Below, one piece after another: positions 27,139 through 36,616 of a stretch of DNA of 62,512 bases. The position numbers and the translations under genes were made by a program. Origin of the DNA: Tardiphaga sp. (GTDB lineage Bacteria > Pseudomonadota > Alphaproteobacteria > Rhizobiales > Xanthobacteraceae); assembly GCF_028290785.1 (NCBI RefSeq), contig NZ_JAQGJD010000209.1, positions 1 to 62,512 of the forward strand, in the 5' to 3' direction. Each line of letters begins with the position of its first letter. Position 1 is the first letter of the stretch. The notes below the pieces were generated by a model, which saw only the letters and a program-made list of their open reading frames with translations, did no database searches and was not told where the DNA came from.

Positions 27139-27450
27139 ATGATGGCCAAACCCTGCACGCATATTTCGGGCATCCGCGATGTCACGCCGAGCGCGCTCGG
27201 CTGCGAGGAGTGCCTGAAGAGCGGCAGCGTTTGGCTTCATCTCCGGATCTGCCGCACCTGTGGCCATGTCGGGTGCTGCGACGATTCCCCGAACAAGCAT
27301 GCCACCAAGCATTTCCATGCGACGAAGCATCCGATCATCGAGGGCTACGATCCGCCGGAAGGCTGGGGCTGGTGCTACGTCGACGAGGTGATGTTTGACC
27401 TGTCCGATCGCAAGACGCCGCACAACGGTCCGATCCCGCGTTACTACTGA
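27139..27450 (+). CDS. UBP-type zinc-finger protein
   Basis: 103 aa, a stand-alone ZnF-UBP domain. Zinc ligands are in CEEC (about 22-25), CRTCGHVGCCDD (about 38-49) and the HATKHFHATKHP His cluster (about 54-65). In eukaryotes the fold binds the ubiquitin C-terminus; the bacterial stand-alone form is common in rhizobia and its partner is unknown. Two ATGs in tandem (27139, 27142) follow GGAG. It lies 26 bp after the EthD gene, probably in the same operon. Confidence 0.9.
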   Translation: MMAKPCTHISGIRDVTPSALGCEECLKSGSVWLHLRICRTCGHVGCCDDSPNKHATKHFHATKHPIIEGYDPPEGWGWCYVDEVMFDLSDRKTPHNGPIPRYY

Positions 27451-27711
27451 AGGCTCACTGGCCTCCGATTTTGCGGCGTCCGGATTCGAGGCTTTCACGT
27501 CCTTCGCGCGACGAGGCGGGTAAAGCCGGTTGAATTGCTCGACCGCCATCACTCATCCGGTTGGCGCATCGTACTTTTCGACAAGATTCGGGCGGCGATC
27601 CGCAATATGGATGGCGCGAGATCGCCGATCACGTACTCGGGAAACAATCCGTCTAGCAAGTTGCTGCGGTGCGTCGTAACCTTCGCGCGGGTCTAACACG
27701 AGGGGCGTATC

Positions 27712-28218
27712 ATGGTTTTAGGAATGAGCCTGGCGACGTTTACGTTGCTTCACGTGGTGATCAGCCTGGTCGGGATTGTCGCCGGACTGATTGCGATGAT
27801 CGGCCTGCTGACGTCGAATCCGTTGCGCAACTGGACCGCGCTGTTTCTGGCGACGACGATCTTGACCAGCGTGACCGGATTCTTCTTTCCGGTCGAAAAA
27901 CTGCTGCCGTCGCACGTCATCGGCATCCTTTCGCTGGTGCTGCTGGCGGTCGCCTGTCTGGCGCTGTACGGCAAGAAACTGTCCGGCTCCTGGCGCTGGA
28001 TCTATGTCCTGACTGCCATGCTGTCGTTGTATCTCAACGTCTTCGTCCTGATCATCCAGAGCTTCTTGAAGATTGCGCCGCTGCATGCGCTGGCGCCCAG
28101 CGTACCGCCGAGCGAGCCGCCGTTCGCGATCGTACAGGGCATCGTGCTGGTGTTCTTCATCGTCGTGATCGCGGCCGCGGTGAAGAAGTTTCGCCCCGCG
28201 CCGCTCAGCCTCGGTTGA
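27712..28218 (+). CDS. Four-helix integral membrane protein, function unknown
   Basis: 168 aa with hydrophobic helices at about 8-30, 42-60, 66-85 and 95-118, and a fifth candidate near 135-157 before a basic tail. GAGGGG precedes the ATG. The pattern resembles small rhizobial DUF-type inner-membrane proteins. No catalytic motif is visible. The 260-bp spacer upstream (27451-27711) shows no gene. Confidence 0.8.
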   Translation: MVLGMSLATFTLLHVVISLVGIVAGLIAMIGLLTSNPLRNWTALFLATTILTSVTGFFFPVEKLLPSHVIGILSLVLLAVACLALYGKKLSGSWRWIYVLTAMLSLYLNVFVLIIQSFLKIAPLHALAPSVPPSEPPFAIVQGIVLVFFIVVIAAAVKKFRPAPLSLG

Positions 28219-28299
28219 TCGCCCGTTGCGCGACGTCGTCATGGCGTCGCGCAAAAGTCCTACGCTTCCAACTCTGTTGAACTGAGTGAGAGAAAAACT

Positions 28300-29124
28300 A
28301 TGCCAACGATTACAGTCAAGGACGGCACAGAAATTTTCTACAAGGACTGGGGCACCGGCCAGCCGATCGTATTCAGCCACGGCTGGCCGTTGTCGGCGGA
28401 CGACTGGGATCCGCAGATGATGTTCTTCCTCAGCAAGGGGTTTCGCGTCATCGCCCATGACCGGCGCGGCCACGGCCGCTCCAGCCAGACCGGCGAGGGC
28501 CATGACATGGACCACTATGCCGACGACCTGGCGGCGCTGACGGCGCATCTCGATCTGAAGAATGCGATCCATATCGGCCACTCCACCGGCGGCGGCGAAG
28601 TCGCCCATTACATCGGACGCCACGGCGAGAGCCGGGTCGCCAAGGCCGCGCTGCTCTGCGCGGTGCCGCCGATCATGGTCAAGACCGCCAGCAACCCCGG
28701 CGGCCTACCAAAGGAAGTATTCGACGGGCTGCAGGCGTCGCTCGCCGCCAACCGCGCGCAGTTCTATCGCGACCTGCCGGAAGGGCCGTTCTACGGCTTT
28801 AACCGGCCCGGCGCCAAAGCGCAGGAAGGCGTCATCGCGAACTGGTGGCGGCAGGGCATGATGGGCGGCGCCAAGGCACACTACGACGGCATCGTCGCCT
28901 TCTCGCAGACCGACTTCACCGAGGATCTCAAGAAGATCACCGTGCCGGTGCTGGTGATGCACAGCGAGGACGACCAGATCGTGCCTTACGCCGATGCGGG
29001 TCCGCTGTCCGCCAAGCTGCTGCAGAACGGCACGCTGAAGACCTACAAGGACTATCCGCACGGCATGATCACGACCCACGCCGACGTCATCAATGCGGAG
29101 CTGCTGGCCTTCATCCAGGGCTGA
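28300..29124 (+). CDS. Alpha/beta hydrolase, cofactor-free chloroperoxidase/arylesterase type
   Basis: 274 aa. Nucleophile Ser95 lies in GHSTGGGE, the acid is probably Asp225 (HSEDDQIVP) and the base is His254 (YPHGM). The oxyanion segment is [11 protein letters not shown]. This is the layout of bacterial non-haem haloperoxidase-like esterases with perhydrolase activity, which act on small esters or acids. No signal peptide was seen. A GC-rich hairpin follows the stop codon. Confidence 0.9.
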   Translation: MPTITVKDGTEIFYKDWGTGQPIVFSHGWPLSADDWDPQMMFFLSKGFRVIAHDRRGHGRSSQTGEGHDMDHYADDLAALTAHLDLKNAIHIGHSTGGGEVAHYIGRHGESRVAKAALLCAVPPIMVKTASNPGGLPKEVFDGLQASLAANRAQFYRDLPEGPFYGFNRPGAKAQEGVIANWWRQGMMGGAKAHYDGIVAFSQTDFTEDLKKITVPVLVMHSEDDQIVPYADAGPLSAKLLQNGTLKTYKDYPHGMITTHADVINAELLAFIQG

Positions 29125-29137
29125 GGTGAGATCTTGC

Positions 29138-29163
29138 CCCGGACGCGGCGGCATGCGTCCGGG
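29138..29163. terminator. Hairpin after the hydrolase gene
   Basis: CCCGGACGC (29138-29146) pairs perfectly with GCGTCCGGG (29155-29163) across an 8-base loop. There is no T tract, so it may be a repeat-derived stem rather than a strong terminator. It lies between the convergent hydrolase and TetR genes. The same arms bound the larger repeat at 39002-39134. Confidence 0.5.
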
Positions 29164-29200
29164 ACACGGTACACTGAGGTGAACGGGACTTTGGCCTGCT

Positions 29201-29863
29201 CTAAATCTTCAAGTTGCGTCCGGGCGGTTCATCGAGAATCGCCCGGATATCGTTGAAGGTGCGTCTGACCAGCACTTCGGGCCCCTCTTCGGCGCCTTCT
29301 GCCATCCACTTCTCGCTGGCGAGCCGGATTGCGCCTGTGGTGATCATCGCCACCAGCCGGGCTCGCAATTGCTCGGCGGGATCGCTGGTGCGCGCGGCCA
29401 GCGCAGCCGCCATCGCTCGCTCCATCTTCTCGTATTTGGCCGGCTCACGTGCCCGCAACGCGGGCGTCTCGCGCTTCAGCCGCGCCATTGCGAGGGCCTC
29501 ATCGGGCTTGAATTGCCGGGCCATCGCCAGAATCGCATTCTCCGCGGCGGTGAGCATCGGTTCGTCGGCGGGCCGCGCCGCAATCGCGGCGATCATCGCG
29601 TCGGTGCTGCCATCCTGCCAGGCCAGCACAAGGTCTTCCTTCGACGCGAAATAGTGGAAGAAGCTGCGGCGCGAGATGTCGGCCGCCGCGGCGATATCGT
29701 CGAGCGTCGTAGCCTCGAAGCCCCGCGCCAGAAACAGCTCCATGGCGACCCTGGTCAGCCGCTCCCGCGTCTGCTGGCGCTTGCGCTCGCGCAGACCGGC
29801 CCCGGGCGGCGCGCTCGTCGGTTCCGCTTTAGCGGGTGATTTCAGGGGCTTGGCTGCGCTCAT
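29201..29863 (-). CDS. TetR/AcrR-family regulator
   Basis: 220 aa from the ATG at 29863; a GTG extension to 29890 is possible. After a basic/Pro-rich N-terminus, the TetR helix-turn-helix (about 33-80) reads RERLTRVAMELFLARGFEAT then DDIAAAADISRRSFFHYFAS, a strong family match. The C-terminal ligand domain is all helical. It is divergent from an SDR oxidoreductase with a perfect palindrome between the two genes, so that oxidoreductase is the probable target. Confidence 0.9.
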   Translation of the reverse strand: MSAAKPLKSPAKAEPTSAPPGAGLRERKRQQTRERLTRVAMELFLARGFEATTLDDIAAAADISRRSFFHYFASKEDLVLAWQDGSTDAMIAAIAARPADEPMLTAAENAILAMARQFKPDEALAMARLKRETPALRAREPAKYEKMERAMAAALAARTSDPAEQLRARLVAMITTGAIRLASEKWMAEGAEEGPEVLVRRTFNDIRAILDEPPGRNLKI

Positions 29864-29894
29864 GAGCAGCAAGATAATGCCTGCTTGCACCTAT

Positions 29895-29906
29895 TGCAAA
29901 TTTGCA
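29895..29906. promoter_or_regulatory. Perfect 12-bp palindrome, probable TetR operator
   Basis: TGCAAATTTGCA is a perfect palindrome flanked by further GTGCAC/TTGCAC half-site-like words at about 29886 and 29911. It lies midway between the divergent TetR and SDR start codons. Confidence 0.6.
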
Positions 29907-29963
29907 CCGAGTGCACATTTACCCATTCGCCGCTGTGTGGCGGTAGCGAATGTGGAGAGCGAC

Positions 29964-30914
29964 ATGACGGACTGGACCATCGATGACATGCCGCCGCTGA
30001 GCGGCCGGCTGGCGGTGGTGACGGGCGCCTCCGGCGGTCTCGGCTTTGAGACGGCCCTGGCGCTCGCCGGCGCGGGTGCTGAGGTCGTTTTGACCGGCCG
30101 TAACGATGCCAAGGGAGCGCGCGCGCTGGAAGGCATCTGCGCGCGCCACCCCGATGCCCTCATCAGCTACGAGAATCTGGATCTCGCCAGCCTCGCGTCG
30201 GTGGCCGCCTTCGCCACCCGCTTTGCCGCCCTCCATGGCTCGCTCGATCTGCTGATCAACAATGCCGGCGTGATGTCGCTGCCCGTGCGGCAGGTCACCG
30301 CCGATGGTTTCGAGATGCAGTTCGGCATCAATTATCTCGGCCACTACGCGCTGACGGCGCATCTGCTGCCGATGCTTCGCCGCGGCAGAGCGCCACGCGT
30401 AGTCAACCTCAGCAGCCTCGCGCATCGCACCGGGATGATCGATTTCGACGACCTGCAGGGCGCCACATTCTACAAGCCGTGGAAGGCCTACACTCAGTCG
30501 AAGCTGGCGATGCTGATGTTCGCGCTTGAACTACAGCGCCGCAGCGGTGCCGCGGGATGGGGTCTGATGAGCAATGCCGCCCATCCCGGCTACGCACGCA
30601 CCGACCTCATTTCGAACGGACCCGGCGGAGGCGGCTTGATGGGCGTGTTCAGTTGGCTGATGCGTCCGCTCAGCCACTCCGCTGCCGCTGGTGCGCTGCC
30701 GACCTTGTTCGCGGCTACGTCCCGCAATGCAGAAGCCGCGGCATATTACGGGCCGAACGGGTTCTACGAAATGAAGGGCCCACCTGCGCAAGCCAAGATC
30801 ATGCCGCAGGCAAACGATGCCGGAGTTGCCGCAAAGCTGTGGGATGCCTCCGCGACGCTCACCGGCGTATCTTTCGATCAGGGCGTATCGACCGCCACAC
30901 GCGCATTCGCTTGA
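29964..30914 (+). CDS. Short-chain dehydrogenase/reductase, retinol-dehydrogenase-like
   Basis: 316 aa. The Rossmann nucleotide site is TGASGGLG, followed by NNAGVMS. The catalytic motif is Ser408-type SSLAHR then YTQSKLA (Tyr-x3-Lys). The length of about 310 aa and the Asn-Asn-Ala-Gly-Val core match the RDH/WWOX-like classical SDR group. The chosen ATG directly follows GAGAGCGAC and gives the right domain start. It is divergent from the TetR regulator and is followed after 8 bp by an NAD-epimerase-like gene. Confidence 0.88.
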   Translation: MTDWTIDDMPPLSGRLAVVTGASGGLGFETALALAGAGAEVVLTGRNDAKGARALEGICARHPDALISYENLDLASLASVAAFATRFAALHGSLDLLINNAGVMSLPVRQVTADGFEMQFGINYLGHYALTAHLLPMLRRGRAPRVVNLSSLAHRTGMIDFDDLQGATFYKPWKAYTQSKLAMLMFALELQRRSGAAGWGLMSNAAHPGYARTDLISNGPGGGGLMGVFSWLMRPLSHSAAAGALPTLFAATSRNAEAAAYYGPNGFYEMKGPPAQAKIMPQANDAGVAAKLWDASATLTGVSFDQGVSTATRAFA

Positions 30915-30922
30915 GGATTGAG

Positions 30923-31582
30923 ATGAAGGTCATTTTATTCGGCGCCACCGGCATGGTCGGGCAGGGCGTGTTGCGTGAATGCCTGCTGGATCCGAGCGTC
31001 GAGGCCGTGCTCGCAATCGGGCGCAGCCCGACCGGCCAGCACCATGCGAAGCTGCGCGAGATCATTCATGCGGACTTCTTCGATTGGTCGGAAATCGAGT
31101 CGCAGCTAACCGGCTTCGATGGCTGTTTTTTCTGCCTCGGCGTCAGTTCGATCGGCATGGCCGAAGACAAGTACCGTCACCTCACTTACGACCTCACCAT
31201 GGCTGCGGCGACCACGCTGGCGCGGCTCAATCCCGGCATGACGTTTACTTATGTCACCGGGCAGGGCACCGACTCCACCGAGCAGGGTCGCGTGATGTGG
31301 GCGCGGATCAAGGGCAAGACCGAAAACGACCTGCGCAAGCTTCCGTTCAAGGCGGCGTATATGTTCAGGCCCGGCGGTATCCAGCCGTTGCATGGCGTGC
31401 GGTCGAAGACCGCGTGGGTCCAGGCGATCTACACCGCAACCGGCCCGCTGTGGTCGCTGCTGCACCGGATCGCGCCGAACTATGTCACCACCACCGAACA
31501 GCTCGGCCGCGCCATGATCAAGGTCGCCCGCAACGGCTTTCCGAAACCGGTGCTGGAAACCGCGGATATCAACCGGATCTAA
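30923..31582 (+). CDS. NAD(P)-binding SDR-like protein (HTATIP2/TIP30-like)
   Basis: 219 aa. The atypical SDR nucleotide site is VILFGATGMVGQG. The following CFFCLGVSS and the YMFRPGGIQP segment match the TIP30/HTATIP2-like epimerase family. The gene begins 8 bp after the upstream SDR ends, so the two are likely co-transcribed and under the TetR regulator. Enzyme activity is unknown. Confidence 0.85.
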   Translation: MKVILFGATGMVGQGVLRECLLDPSVEAVLAIGRSPTGQHHAKLREIIHADFFDWSEIESQLTGFDGCFFCLGVSSIGMAEDKYRHLTYDLTMAAATTLARLNPGMTFTYVTGQGTDSTEQGRVMWARIKGKTENDLRKLPFKAAYMFRPGGIQPLHGVRSKTAWVQAIYTATGPLWSLLHRIAPNYVTTTEQLGRAMIKVARNGFPKPVLETADINRI

Positions 31583-31636
31583 CAAGCCCGGGCAGCCGAA
31601 TGCCGGAACTCCACCGTACCGGGGCTCCCGGGCTTG
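31583..31636. repeat. Long-loop inverted repeat CAAGCCCGGG / CCCGGGCTTG
   Basis: Perfect 10-bp arms at 31583-31592 and 31627-31636, separated by 34 bp. They lie immediately after the stop of the upstream gene and before the TetR gene. They could be a transcription terminator-like cruciform or a mobile palindrome remnant. Confidence 0.55.
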
Positions 31637-31668
31637 ATTAGGAAATGATCGTATTCTATATATCGACC

Positions 31669-32289
31669 ATGAAGACGCAAACCCGACCCAGTATTAAGCC
31701 CCGCGGCCCCGGCCGTCCGCGCGAATTCGATATGGATGCGGCGCTGGATGCGGCGTTGATCGTGTTCCGGGAGCGCGGCTATCATGCCGCGTCCCTTGGC
31801 GAGCTGGGTTCGGCAATGAAGCTCACGGCGGGCAGTATCTACAAGGCGTTCGCCGACAAGCGCGCGATTTTTCTCGACGCCTTCGCCCGCTATATCGCGC
31901 TTCGCGAGTCGCGACTGGCCACGCTGCTCGGCGACCAACGTAGCGGCTTCGGCAAGCTGCAGGCGCTGCTGGACGACTATGTCGAGCAGTCCTGCGGTGT
32001 CGAAGGCCGGCGCGGCTGCCTTGTGGTCGGCAGCGCCACCGAACTCGCCACCTTCGATGCCGAGATGGCCGGCCGGGTCACCGCGGCGCTGGACCGCAAC
32101 GAGGCCAGGCTGCTTGAACTCATTCGTCTGGGCCAAGCGGACGGCTCGATTTCTGCCGGGTTGGACGCAGATGCGACCGCGCTGACCTTGCTGTGCCTGC
32201 TGCAGGGTCTCCGCGTGGTCGGCAAGACCAGACGCAGCCGCGCCGAGATGAAAGCCGCCGCGGGCCAGGCGCTACGTCTTCTCACCTAA
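31669..32289 (+). CDS. TetR/AcrR-family regulator (second)
   Basis: 206 aa from the ATG at 31669; an ATG 24 bp earlier would add 8 residues. The N-terminal helix-turn-helix is at about 22-68, with the GRPREFDMDAALDAALIVFR lead and the SLGELGSAMKLTAGSIYKAF recognition helix. The C-terminal domain carries two Cys in VEQSCGVEGRRGCLVVG. It precedes an MFS exporter gene by 54 bp; TetR regulators of exporters are often adjacent, so it may control that gene. Confidence 0.87.
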   Translation: MKTQTRPSIKPRGPGRPREFDMDAALDAALIVFRERGYHAASLGELGSAMKLTAGSIYKAFADKRAIFLDAFARYIALRESRLATLLGDQRSGFGKLQALLDDYVEQSCGVEGRRGCLVVGSATELATFDAEMAGRVTAALDRNEARLLELIRLGQADGSISAGLDADATALTLLCLLQGLRVVGKTRRSRAEMKAAAGQALRLLT

Positions 32290-32342
32290 GGAACGGCGTC
32301 GCTGCTCCCCGGTCCGCCAAAATAGGAAGTGAATGTTTCCAA

Positions 32343-33578
32343 ATGAGAGCACTTGAATCGCCCGAAGATCCCGAGACCGCGGCGGCCCGCATGTCGTCAT
32401 GGCTAACGGTGCTGCTGGCGATCGCCAGCGGCGTAATCGCCGCGAATGTTTATTACGTCCAGCCGCTGGCCGGGCCGATCAGCCAATCGCTCGGATTGTC
32501 ACCGCAGGCCGCCGGGTTGATCGTGACCATGACGCAACTCGGCTACGGCGCCGGCCTGCTGCTGGTGGTGCCGCTTGGCGACCTGTTCGAGAATCGCCGC
32601 CTCGTGCTGTCCATGATCTCGCTGGCCGCGCTGGCGCTGATCGCTGCGGCGATGTCGACGAATGCGGCGAGCTTTCTGGCCTCTGCCCTGCTGATCGGCG
32701 TCGGCTCCGTGGCGGTGCAGGTACTCGTGCCCTATGCCGCCCACCTCTCACCCGACGCGTTGCGCGGGCGCGCCGTCGGCAACGTCATGAGCGGCCTGAT
32801 GGTCGGCATCATGCTGGCCCGTCCCGCGGCCAGCTTCATCACCCATGCGCTGTCGTGGCAGGCCGTATTCGAAATCTCGGCCGCATTGATGGTCGGCCTC
32901 GGCATTGCGTTGCGCCTGATGCTGCCACGCCGCCGGCCGGCCGCGGGGCAGGGCTATGGCGCGCTGTTGCACTCGATGGGACGGCTGGCGCGCGACACCC
33001 CGGTGCTGCAGCGGCGCGCGCTGTATCATTCCTGCCTGTTTGCGGCGTTCAGCCTGTTCTGGACGACGGTGCCACTGCTGCTGGCGGACCGCTTCGGGCT
33101 ATCGCAGAACGGCATTGCCTGGTTCGCCCTGGCCGGCGTCGGCGGCGCGATTGCCGCGCCGCTTGCCGGTCGCGCGGCGGATCGCGGCTGGAGCGATATT
33201 GCGACCCGGCTTGCGATGCTGGCGGTGGCCGTTTCGGTGCTGCTCGGATGGTTCGGCTCGTCGGGCTCAGCCGCCAGCCTCATCACTCTCGTCGTCGCGG
33301 CCATCGTGCTGGATTTCGGCGTTATCGCGCATTTCGCGGTGGGTCAGCGTGCGATTTTTTCGCTCGGCGCTGAAATTCGCGGACGGCTCAACGGCCTTTA
33401 CATGGCGACGTTCTTCACTGCCGGCGCGTTCGGATCGGCGCTGGGCGGCTGGACCTACGCGCATGGCGGATGGTCCCTGTCGATGGGCGCCGCGCTCACG
33501 ATGCCCATGGTGGCTCTGACGCTCGCGCTGATGGAGCGATCGCCGCCTGTCTCGGCCCCGCCGCGCCGACAGAGCTGA
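32343..33578 (+). CDS. MFS transporter, drug/metabolite exporter type
   Basis: 411 aa with 12 predicted helices; the N-terminal cytoplasmic tail is about 20 aa. The first-half motif GYGAGLLLVVPLGDLFENRR is a diverged form of the DHA1-type loop 2-3 motif. The ATG at 32343 gives a normal start (MRALESPEDP). It sits between a TetR regulator and an alpha/beta hydrolase on the same strand. Substrate unknown. Confidence 0.87.
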   Translation: MRALESPEDPETAAARMSSWLTVLLAIASGVIAANVYYVQPLAGPISQSLGLSPQAAGLIVTMTQLGYGAGLLLVVPLGDLFENRRLVLSMISLAALALIAAAMSTNAASFLASALLIGVGSVAVQVLVPYAAHLSPDALRGRAVGNVMSGLMVGIMLARPAASFITHALSWQAVFEISAALMVGLGIALRLMLPRRRPAAGQGYGALLHSMGRLARDTPVLQRRALYHSCLFAAFSLFWTTVPLLLADRFGLSQNGIAWFALAGVGGAIAAPLAGRAADRGWSDIATRLAMLAVAVSVLLGWFGSSGSAASLITLVVAAIVLDFGVIAHFAVGQRAIFSLGAEIRGRLNGLYMATFFTAGAFGSALGGWTYAHGGWSLSMGAALTMPMVALTLALMERSPPVSAPPRRQS

Positions 33579-33627
33579 TGCGCTCCGCGCCGTCCAGATA
33601 CTCTTCTCCACCTCAAGGAAATGAAGC

Positions 33628-34509
33628 ATGACGCCAATTCAAGACGAAGCCCTCTCCGCCGCTTTCAAGCACCGCCGGATCGCCGCATCTGGCATCTCGC
33701 TGCATGCCGTCGAGGCCGGCTCCGGACCGTTGATGGTTCTGCTGTCCGGCTGGCCGCAGACCTGGCATTCCTGGCGCAAGATCATGCCGGAACTGGCGAA
33801 GCACTTTCGCGTGGTGGCGGTCGATCTTCCCGGGCTTGGCGACAGCGACTTTCCTGAGGCCGGGTACGACACCGGTTCGATTTCGCTGCATCTCGATGCC
33901 GTGCTCGACGCCTTCGATGCCATCGACTGTACCTTGGTCACGCATGATATCGGCGCCTGGGTCGGTTACGCCTATGCGGCCCGACGTCCGGAGCGCGTCA
34001 AACGCCTGGCGCTGATGGACGCGGCGATTCCCGGATTGGTGCCGCCGGAACTGTTCCGTTTCTCGCCTGAAACCGCGGGGAGGGTGTGGCACTTCTACTT
34101 CAATTATATCGCGGGGCTTCCCGAGCTTCTGATCGCCGGCCGCGAACGCGAATTCCTCGAATGGATGTTCGAAGCCAAATCGGCCGACTGGAAAACTTCT
34201 TTCGACCCCGCAACGCTCGACATTTACGCGGAAGCCTACTCCGCGCCGGGGCGTTGGAGCGGCGGGATGGGCTATTACCGGTCGATCTTCGTCTCGATCG
34301 CGCAGAACCAGGCCACCGCTTTGACGCCGTTACCAATGCCGGTGCTGGCGATCGGCGGGTCGCTCGGGCTCGCCGGAGCGATGGCGAGGTCGATCGCTCA
34401 CGCTGCGACCAACGTTCAGGGGGCCGTGATCGAGCAGTGCGGGCACTACATAGCGGAGGAGCGGCCAAAACAGCTGCTCGCCATCTTGCTGCCCTTCAGC
34501 CTTGCCTAA
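33628..34509 (+). CDS. Alpha/beta hydrolase, epoxide-hydrolase/dehalogenase type
   Basis: 293 aa. The nucleophile is Asp107 in THDIGAWVG, the Asp-type nucleophile elbow of epoxide hydrolases and haloalkane dehalogenases. The oxyanion HGxP position reads SGWPQTWH. The C-terminal His is probably in QCGHYIAEE. AAGGAA precedes the ATG by 7 bases. Lies 49 bp after the exporter. Substrate unknown; Asp-nucleophile esterase relatives are also possible. Confidence 0.87.
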   Translation: MTPIQDEALSAAFKHRRIAASGISLHAVEAGSGPLMVLLSGWPQTWHSWRKIMPELAKHFRVVAVDLPGLGDSDFPEAGYDTGSISLHLDAVLDAFDAIDCTLVTHDIGAWVGYAYAARRPERVKRLALMDAAIPGLVPPELFRFSPETAGRVWHFYFNYIAGLPELLIAGREREFLEWMFEAKSADWKTSFDPATLDIYAEAYSAPGRWSGGMGYYRSIFVSIAQNQATALTPLPMPVLAIGGSLGLAGAMARSIAHAATNVQGAVIEQCGHYIAEERPKQLLAILLPFSLA

Positions 34510-34643
34510 GACTGCGTCGGGGTCCCAAATGGCGCGTTTTTAGGCAAAGCGCTATTCCCATCGAAAAGCCGCAAATTTCGAACCTTTTGCTTTAAAGAGG
34601 CCATCCGCCCTATAGTTCGGGCACACAATCAACGGGAATCGGT

Positions 34644-35933
34644 ATGGATCGCATTCGCATCGTCGGCGGCAGCCAACTCAATGGCACCATTCCGATCTCT
34701 GGCGCGAAAAACGCCGCTTTGCCGCTGATGATCGCCGGTCTTTTGACCGACGAGACGCTGATCCTCGACAACGTGCCGCGGCTGGCCGACGTGGCGCAGC
34801 TACAGCGCATCCTAGGCAACCACGGCGTTGACATCATGTCGGTCGGCAAGCGCCCGGGCGATCACGAATATCAGGGCCAGACCCTGCACATTTCGGCGGC
34901 CAATATCATCGACACCACCGCACCTTACGAGCTGGTCTCGAAGATGCGCGCCTCGTTCTGGGTGATCGCGCCGCTGCTGGCGCGCATGCATGAAGCCAAG
35001 GTGTCGCTGCCCGGCGGTTGCGCCATCGGCACCCGTCCGGTGGATTTGCTGATCATGGCGTTGGAGAAGCTCGGCGCCGAGCTGACCATCGACGGCGGCT
35101 ACGTGATCGCCAAGGCGCCCGGCGGCCTGAAGGGCGCCACCATCGATTTCCCCAAGGTAACCGTATCCGGCACCCATGTGGCGCTGATGGCCGCGACTTT
35201 GGCCAAGGGCACCACCACCATCAATAACGCCGCGTGCGAGCCCGAGATCGTCGATGTCGCGGATTGCCTGAACAAGATGGGCGCCCGCGTCAGCGGCGCC
35301 GGCACGCCGCGCATTGTGATCGAAGGCGTGGCGAAGCTGCATGGCGCTCGCCACCCGGTGCTGCCGGATCGCATCGAGACTGGCACCTATGCCATGGCGG
35401 TGGCGATGACCGGCGGCGACGTGCAGCTGTCGGGAGCGCGCCCCGAGCTGCTGCAGTCCGCGCTGGACGTGCTGACTCAGGCCGGCGCCACCATCACCGT
35501 CAACAATGATGGCATCCGCGTCGTCAGAAACGGTGCCGGCATCAAGCCGGTCACCGTCTCGACCGCGCCATTCCCGGGCTTTCCGACGGATTTGCAGGCG
35601 CAGTTGATGGCGCTGATGGCGTGCGCCAAGGGCACTTCGCAGATCACCGAGACGATCTTCGAGAACCGCTTCATGCATGTGCAGGAACTGGCTCGGTTCG
35701 GCGCCCAGATCCACCTCGACGGCGAAACCGCCACCATCGACGGCATCGCCAAGCTGCGCGGCGCGCCGGTGATGGCCACCGACCTGCGCGCCTCGGTATC
35801 GCTGGTGATCGCCGGCCTCGCCGCCGAAGGCGAGACCATGGTCAATCGCATCTATCACCTCGACCGCGGCTTCGAGCGGCTCGAGGAAAAACTGTCCGGC
35901 TGCGGTGCCACGATCGAGCGCATCAGCGGATAG
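34644..35933 (+). CDS. murA: UDP-N-acetylglucosamine 1-carboxyvinyltransferase
   Basis: 429 aa. First committed step of peptidoglycan synthesis: transfers enolpyruvate from PEP to UDP-GlcNAc. Lys22-Asn23 (GAKNAALP) and the catalytic Cys126 ([13 protein letters not shown]) are present, so the enzyme should be fosfomycin-sensitive in principle. Full family length. It heads a conserved alphaproteobacterial block with DUF2948 and hisD downstream. Confidence 0.97.
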   Translation: MDRIRIVGGSQLNGTIPISGAKNAALPLMIAGLLTDETLILDNVPRLADVAQLQRILGNHGVDIMSVGKRPGDHEYQGQTLHISAANIIDTTAPYELVSKMRASFWVIAPLLARMHEAKVSLPGGCAIGTRPVDLLIMALEKLGAELTIDGGYVIAKAPGGLKGATIDFPKVTVSGTHVALMAATLAKGTTTINNAACEPEIVDVADCLNKMGARVSGAGTPRIVIEGVAKLHGARHPVLPDRIETGTYAMAVAMTGGDVQLSGARPELLQSALDVLTQAGATITVNNDGIRVVRNGAGIKPVTVSTAPFPGFPTDLQAQLMALMACAKGTSQITETIFENRFMHVQELARFGAQIHLDGETATIDGIAKLRGAPVMATDLRASVSLVIAGLAAEGETMVNRIYHLDRGFERLEEKLSGCGATIERISG

Positions 35934-35966
35934 GCTCCCCGTCATTCTCGAAAATCTGAGGCTGTC

Positions 35967-36413
35967 ATGCCCGGTCAACGCAAGCTGATTGCTCTGGACG
36001 CCGACGATCTTGCGGTAATCTCGGCCCATGTCCAGGACGCTGTCGTCCACGTCAGCGACATCATCTGGCGGCAGAGCGAGAAGCGGCTGGTGGTCGGCAT
36101 GAACCGGCTCGACTGGGGCCAGGCCATTGCCGGCGGGGTCACCCCGCAGCGCCTGCTGGCGGCGCTACGGTTCGACCGGGTGCTGGCCTGCAAATCGCGC
36201 GACATCGACCTGGAGGGCCCTGCGGTGGCCCTTGAGCTACTCGGCATCGAGTTCCACCCGAGCGAGGCGCCCGGCGGCAGCGCGGTGCTGATATTCGCCA
36301 ACGGCGGCGCGTTGCGGCTCGACGTCGAATGCCTCGAAGTCGAACTGGCCGACCTCGGGCCGGAGGATCTCGGCGCCAGCGGCGTGGACGAGGCGTCGGG
36401 GCTGGAGGCGTAA
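35967..36413 (+). CDS. DUF2948 family protein
   Basis: 148 aa soluble protein. It matches DUF2948 as usually found between murA and hisD: KLIALDADDLAVISAHVQDA, then RRQ-type IIWRQSEKRLVVGMNR and a C-terminal GGALRLDVECLEVELADLG. GAGG precedes the ATG. Function unknown. It lies 33 bp after murA and is followed by a palindromic repeat before hisD. Confidence 0.9.
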   Translation: MPGQRKLIALDADDLAVISAHVQDAVVHVSDIIWRQSEKRLVVGMNRLDWGQAIAGGVTPQRLLAALRFDRVLACKSRDIDLEGPAVALELLGIEFHPSEAPGGSAVLIFANGGALRLDVECLEVELADLGPEDLGASGVDEASGLEA

Positions 36414-36420
36414 GTCTTCG

Positions 36421-36520
36421 TAGGGTGGGCAAAGGCGCTCTTGCGCCGTGCCCACCATCCACGCCCCGTGGTGGGCACGCCGAGGCGCGCGGAGCGCGCG
36501 CCAGCTTTGCCCACCCTACG
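36421..36520. repeat. Inverted repeat, TAGGGTGGGC family (copy 2)
   Basis: TAGGGTGGGCAAAGGCGC at the left and CTTTGCCCACCCTACG at the right, with internal complementary GCCCACCA / TGGTGGGC. It lies between DUF2948 and hisD, so it may affect read-through in the operon. Shares its ends with 21720-21806. Confidence 0.85.
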
Positions 36521-36616
36521 AATCTGGCCGCGCGTATGGCCCGGGGTTGACGGCCCCCAACTGCCGCGCCATTGAGCAGGGGGCTCTGGCCGGCAGGGCC
36601 CCGCCGGGACACTTTT

